Positions 13,015-13,788 of a stretch of DNA of 13,788 nucleotides are shown one piece after another. Each line of letters starts with the position of its first letter. Position 1 is the first letter of the stretch. The position numbers and the translations under genes were made by a program. The notes below the pieces were generated by a model that did no database searches, was not told the DNA's origin, and saw only the letters and a list, made by a program, of their open reading frames with translations. The stretch comes from JBBCJM01 sp037190175 (GTDB lineage Bacteria > Pseudomonadota > Alphaproteobacteria > Rhodobacterales > Rhodobacteraceae), in assembly GCA_037190175.1 (NCBI GenBank), contig JBBCJM010000132.1, positions 1 to 13,788 on the forward strand, in the 5' to 3' direction.

Positions 13015-13383
13015 ACGACGAAATACTGCCTGACCGTCACCCGCCCCAGCCGCCGTTGCATCGTCGCCGCCATTGCCGGCTATCTGGCCGAACAGGGCTG
13101 CAACATCACCGGCAGCGCGCAGTTCGACGATCGGGAAACCGGCCGCTTCTTCATGCGCATCAGCTTCACCCCCGAGACCGGCGCGACGCTTGCGGCGCTG
13201 GAGGCGGGCTTCGCCGCTACGGCCAAGACCTTCGCCATGGCCGCGAATTTTCATGACGAGGCAGCGAAGATGAGGGTCGTCATCATGGTCTCGCGCTTCG
13301 GCCATTGCCTGAACGACATTCTGTATCGCTGTCGGATCGGGGCGCTGCCGGTCGAGATCGTGGCGGTGATCTCGAACCACCCT
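13015..13383 (+). pseudogene. purU: Formyltetrahydrofolate deformylase relic (N-terminal part only)
   Basis: Reading from 13015, about 123 codons match PurU: KYCLTVTRPSRR, AGYLAEQGCNITGSAQFDD, GRFFMRISF, MRVVIMVSRFGHCLND and PVEIVAVISNHP. PurU hydrolyses 10-formyl-THF to formate and THF. The N-terminal ACT-like domain (about 1-85) is present, but the hydrolase domain stops after SNHP, losing about 160 residues including the catalytic region. The codon expected to be ATG is ACG (13015-13017), correctly spaced 6 nt after GGAG (13005-13008). Conserved residues are altered: R10 where TCP is usual, C15 where the glycine before IV is usual, and ITG for ITD. The frame has no stop to the window end, but similarity ends at 13383. 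PurU would recycle folate next to a THF-dependent demethylase. Confidence 0.75.
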
Positions 13384-13528
13384 AGCTGTTTGTTCCCACG
13401 GTTTGCGCGAGGCAAAGTGGCACCGGGGCTCAACCTCCCCACGGGTGCTGCGCGACACCCCGCCCGAGGGGCCGACCTCGCAGCGCTGGCGCCGGGGTAT
13501 CGTGGAGGCGGGCCGGGCGAAACCGCCG
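13384..13528. other. Unassigned junk-like segment between purU relic and gamma-glutamyltransferase gene
   Basis: These 145 bp begin abruptly where purU similarity ends. I find no recognisable gene, transposase piece or terminal repeat. One plus-strand frame reads VLRDTPPEGPTSQRWRRG and could be the tail of a lost gene. A minimal GGCG-AAAC-CGCC stem (13516-13527) lies after the minus-strand stop and is too short to call a terminator. Confidence 0.35.
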
Positions 13529-13788
13529 CTAATAGGCCAGCGCCAGGCCATCCTTGCGTGGATCCGATCCCGCGACGAAGCCGCTTTCTGTCCTCTGGAG
13601 GAGTTGCGCGCCGCCAAAGCCGAACACGCCGTCAGGCGTTTCCCGGACGAGGTCGTGCCCCCTGCGGATCAGGGCTTCGGCCAAATCCGGATCAAAGCTG
13701 CTTTCGATGGCGACCCTCAGCCCCCCGGTCACCCGCCAGCGCGGCGCATCGGCGGCGGCCTGCGGGTTCTGGCCATAGCCCAGAACCC
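13529..13788 (-). CDS. Gamma-glutamyltransferase family protein, C-terminal part (partial)
   Basis: The minus-strand frame enters from the right edge and ends at TAG (13531-13529), giving about 86 residues. It reads GYGQNPQAAADAPRWRV, GGLRVAIESSFDPDLAEAL, FGGAQLLQRTESGFVAGSD, then PRKDGLALAY to the stop. The WRV...IES segment, the FGGAQ...(V/A)GGSDPR(R/K)DG block and the hydrophobic-aromatic end are the C-terminal signature of the gamma-glutamyltranspeptidase Ntn-hydrolase family (small subunit). The catalytic threonine lies outside the window. It appears intact at its 3' end and is probably not part of the catabolic system. Confidence 0.85.
   Translation of the reverse strand, partial: VLGYGQNPQAAADAPRWRVTGGLRVAIESSFDPDLAEALIRRGHDLVRETPDGVFGFGGAQLLQRTESGFVAGSDPRKDGLALAY

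Noticed and set aside
13384..13528. Insertion-sequence remnant at the end of purU
   Set aside because: The abrupt end of similarity invites this, but I see no terminal inverted repeats, target-site duplication or transposase motif.
12934..13617. 227-codon minus-strand frame across the decay zone
   Set aside because: It has no family resemblance and lies opposite the recognisable purU relic; low-complexity Arg/Gly-rich reading.
1..13788. CRISPR array, toxin-antitoxin, restriction or phage-defence genes
   Set aside because: There are no spaced direct repeats, and none of the supported genes belongs to such families.

Overview
This 13.8-kb window comes from a GC-rich alphaproteobacterium, most likely a Rhodobacterales/roseobacter-type organism. 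The grounds are high GC, TRAP transport, a FadR-type GntR regulator, short palindromic repeats of a kind common in that group, and the sequence of the formyl-THF deformylase relic. The content is accessory: catabolism of aromatic and methoxylated aromatic compounds. No rRNA, tRNA, CRISPR array or intact insertion sequence was seen.

Left block (1-5662), ring hydroxylation and cleavage. The tail of an unrecognised gene (to 109) is followed by a leader with overlapping hairpins and a FAD aromatic-ring monooxygenase (220-1842, +). Convergent with it is a minus-strand operon read from about 4700 leftwards: a fumarylacetoacetate-hydrolase-fold enzyme (3821-4678), a two-domain type I extradiol dioxygenase (2832-3794) and a LysR regulator (1811-2776). 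A GntR/FCD regulator (4976-5662, +) diverges from this operon across a 297-bp region that holds both promoters and several dyads. Together the enzymes would hydroxylate a phenol, open the catechol at a meta position and hydrolyse the product.

Middle block (5726-12811), uptake and demethylation. A MarR regulator (-) is divergent from a plus-strand run: cytochrome P450, TRAP binding protein (DctP), a LigM-like tetrahydrofolate-dependent O-demethylase, TRAP small and large membrane subunits (DctQ, DctM), then a putidaredoxin-type [2Fe-2S] ferredoxin. The inferred scheme is that the TRAP system imports a methoxylated aromatic acid, the P450/ferredoxin pair and the LigM-like enzyme remove methyl groups, and the left block may take the resulting catechol. 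The MarR and P450 genes are visibly lower in GC than their flanks. A 20-bp dyad at the P450 promoter and two perfect 12-bp palindromes around the MarR promoter are operator candidates.

Right edge (12812-13788), a decay zone. Directly after the ferredoxin lies a 16-codon stub of what looks like the ferredoxin reductase, then the C-terminal tail of an unidentified protein, then the N-terminal part of purU (formyl-THF deformylase) with an apparent ATG-to-ACG start loss and substitutions at conserved positions. The window ends inside the C-terminus of a minus-strand gamma-glutamyltransferase gene. The two lost partners are those the middle block would be expected to need: P450 electron supply and disposal of folate-bound one-carbon units.
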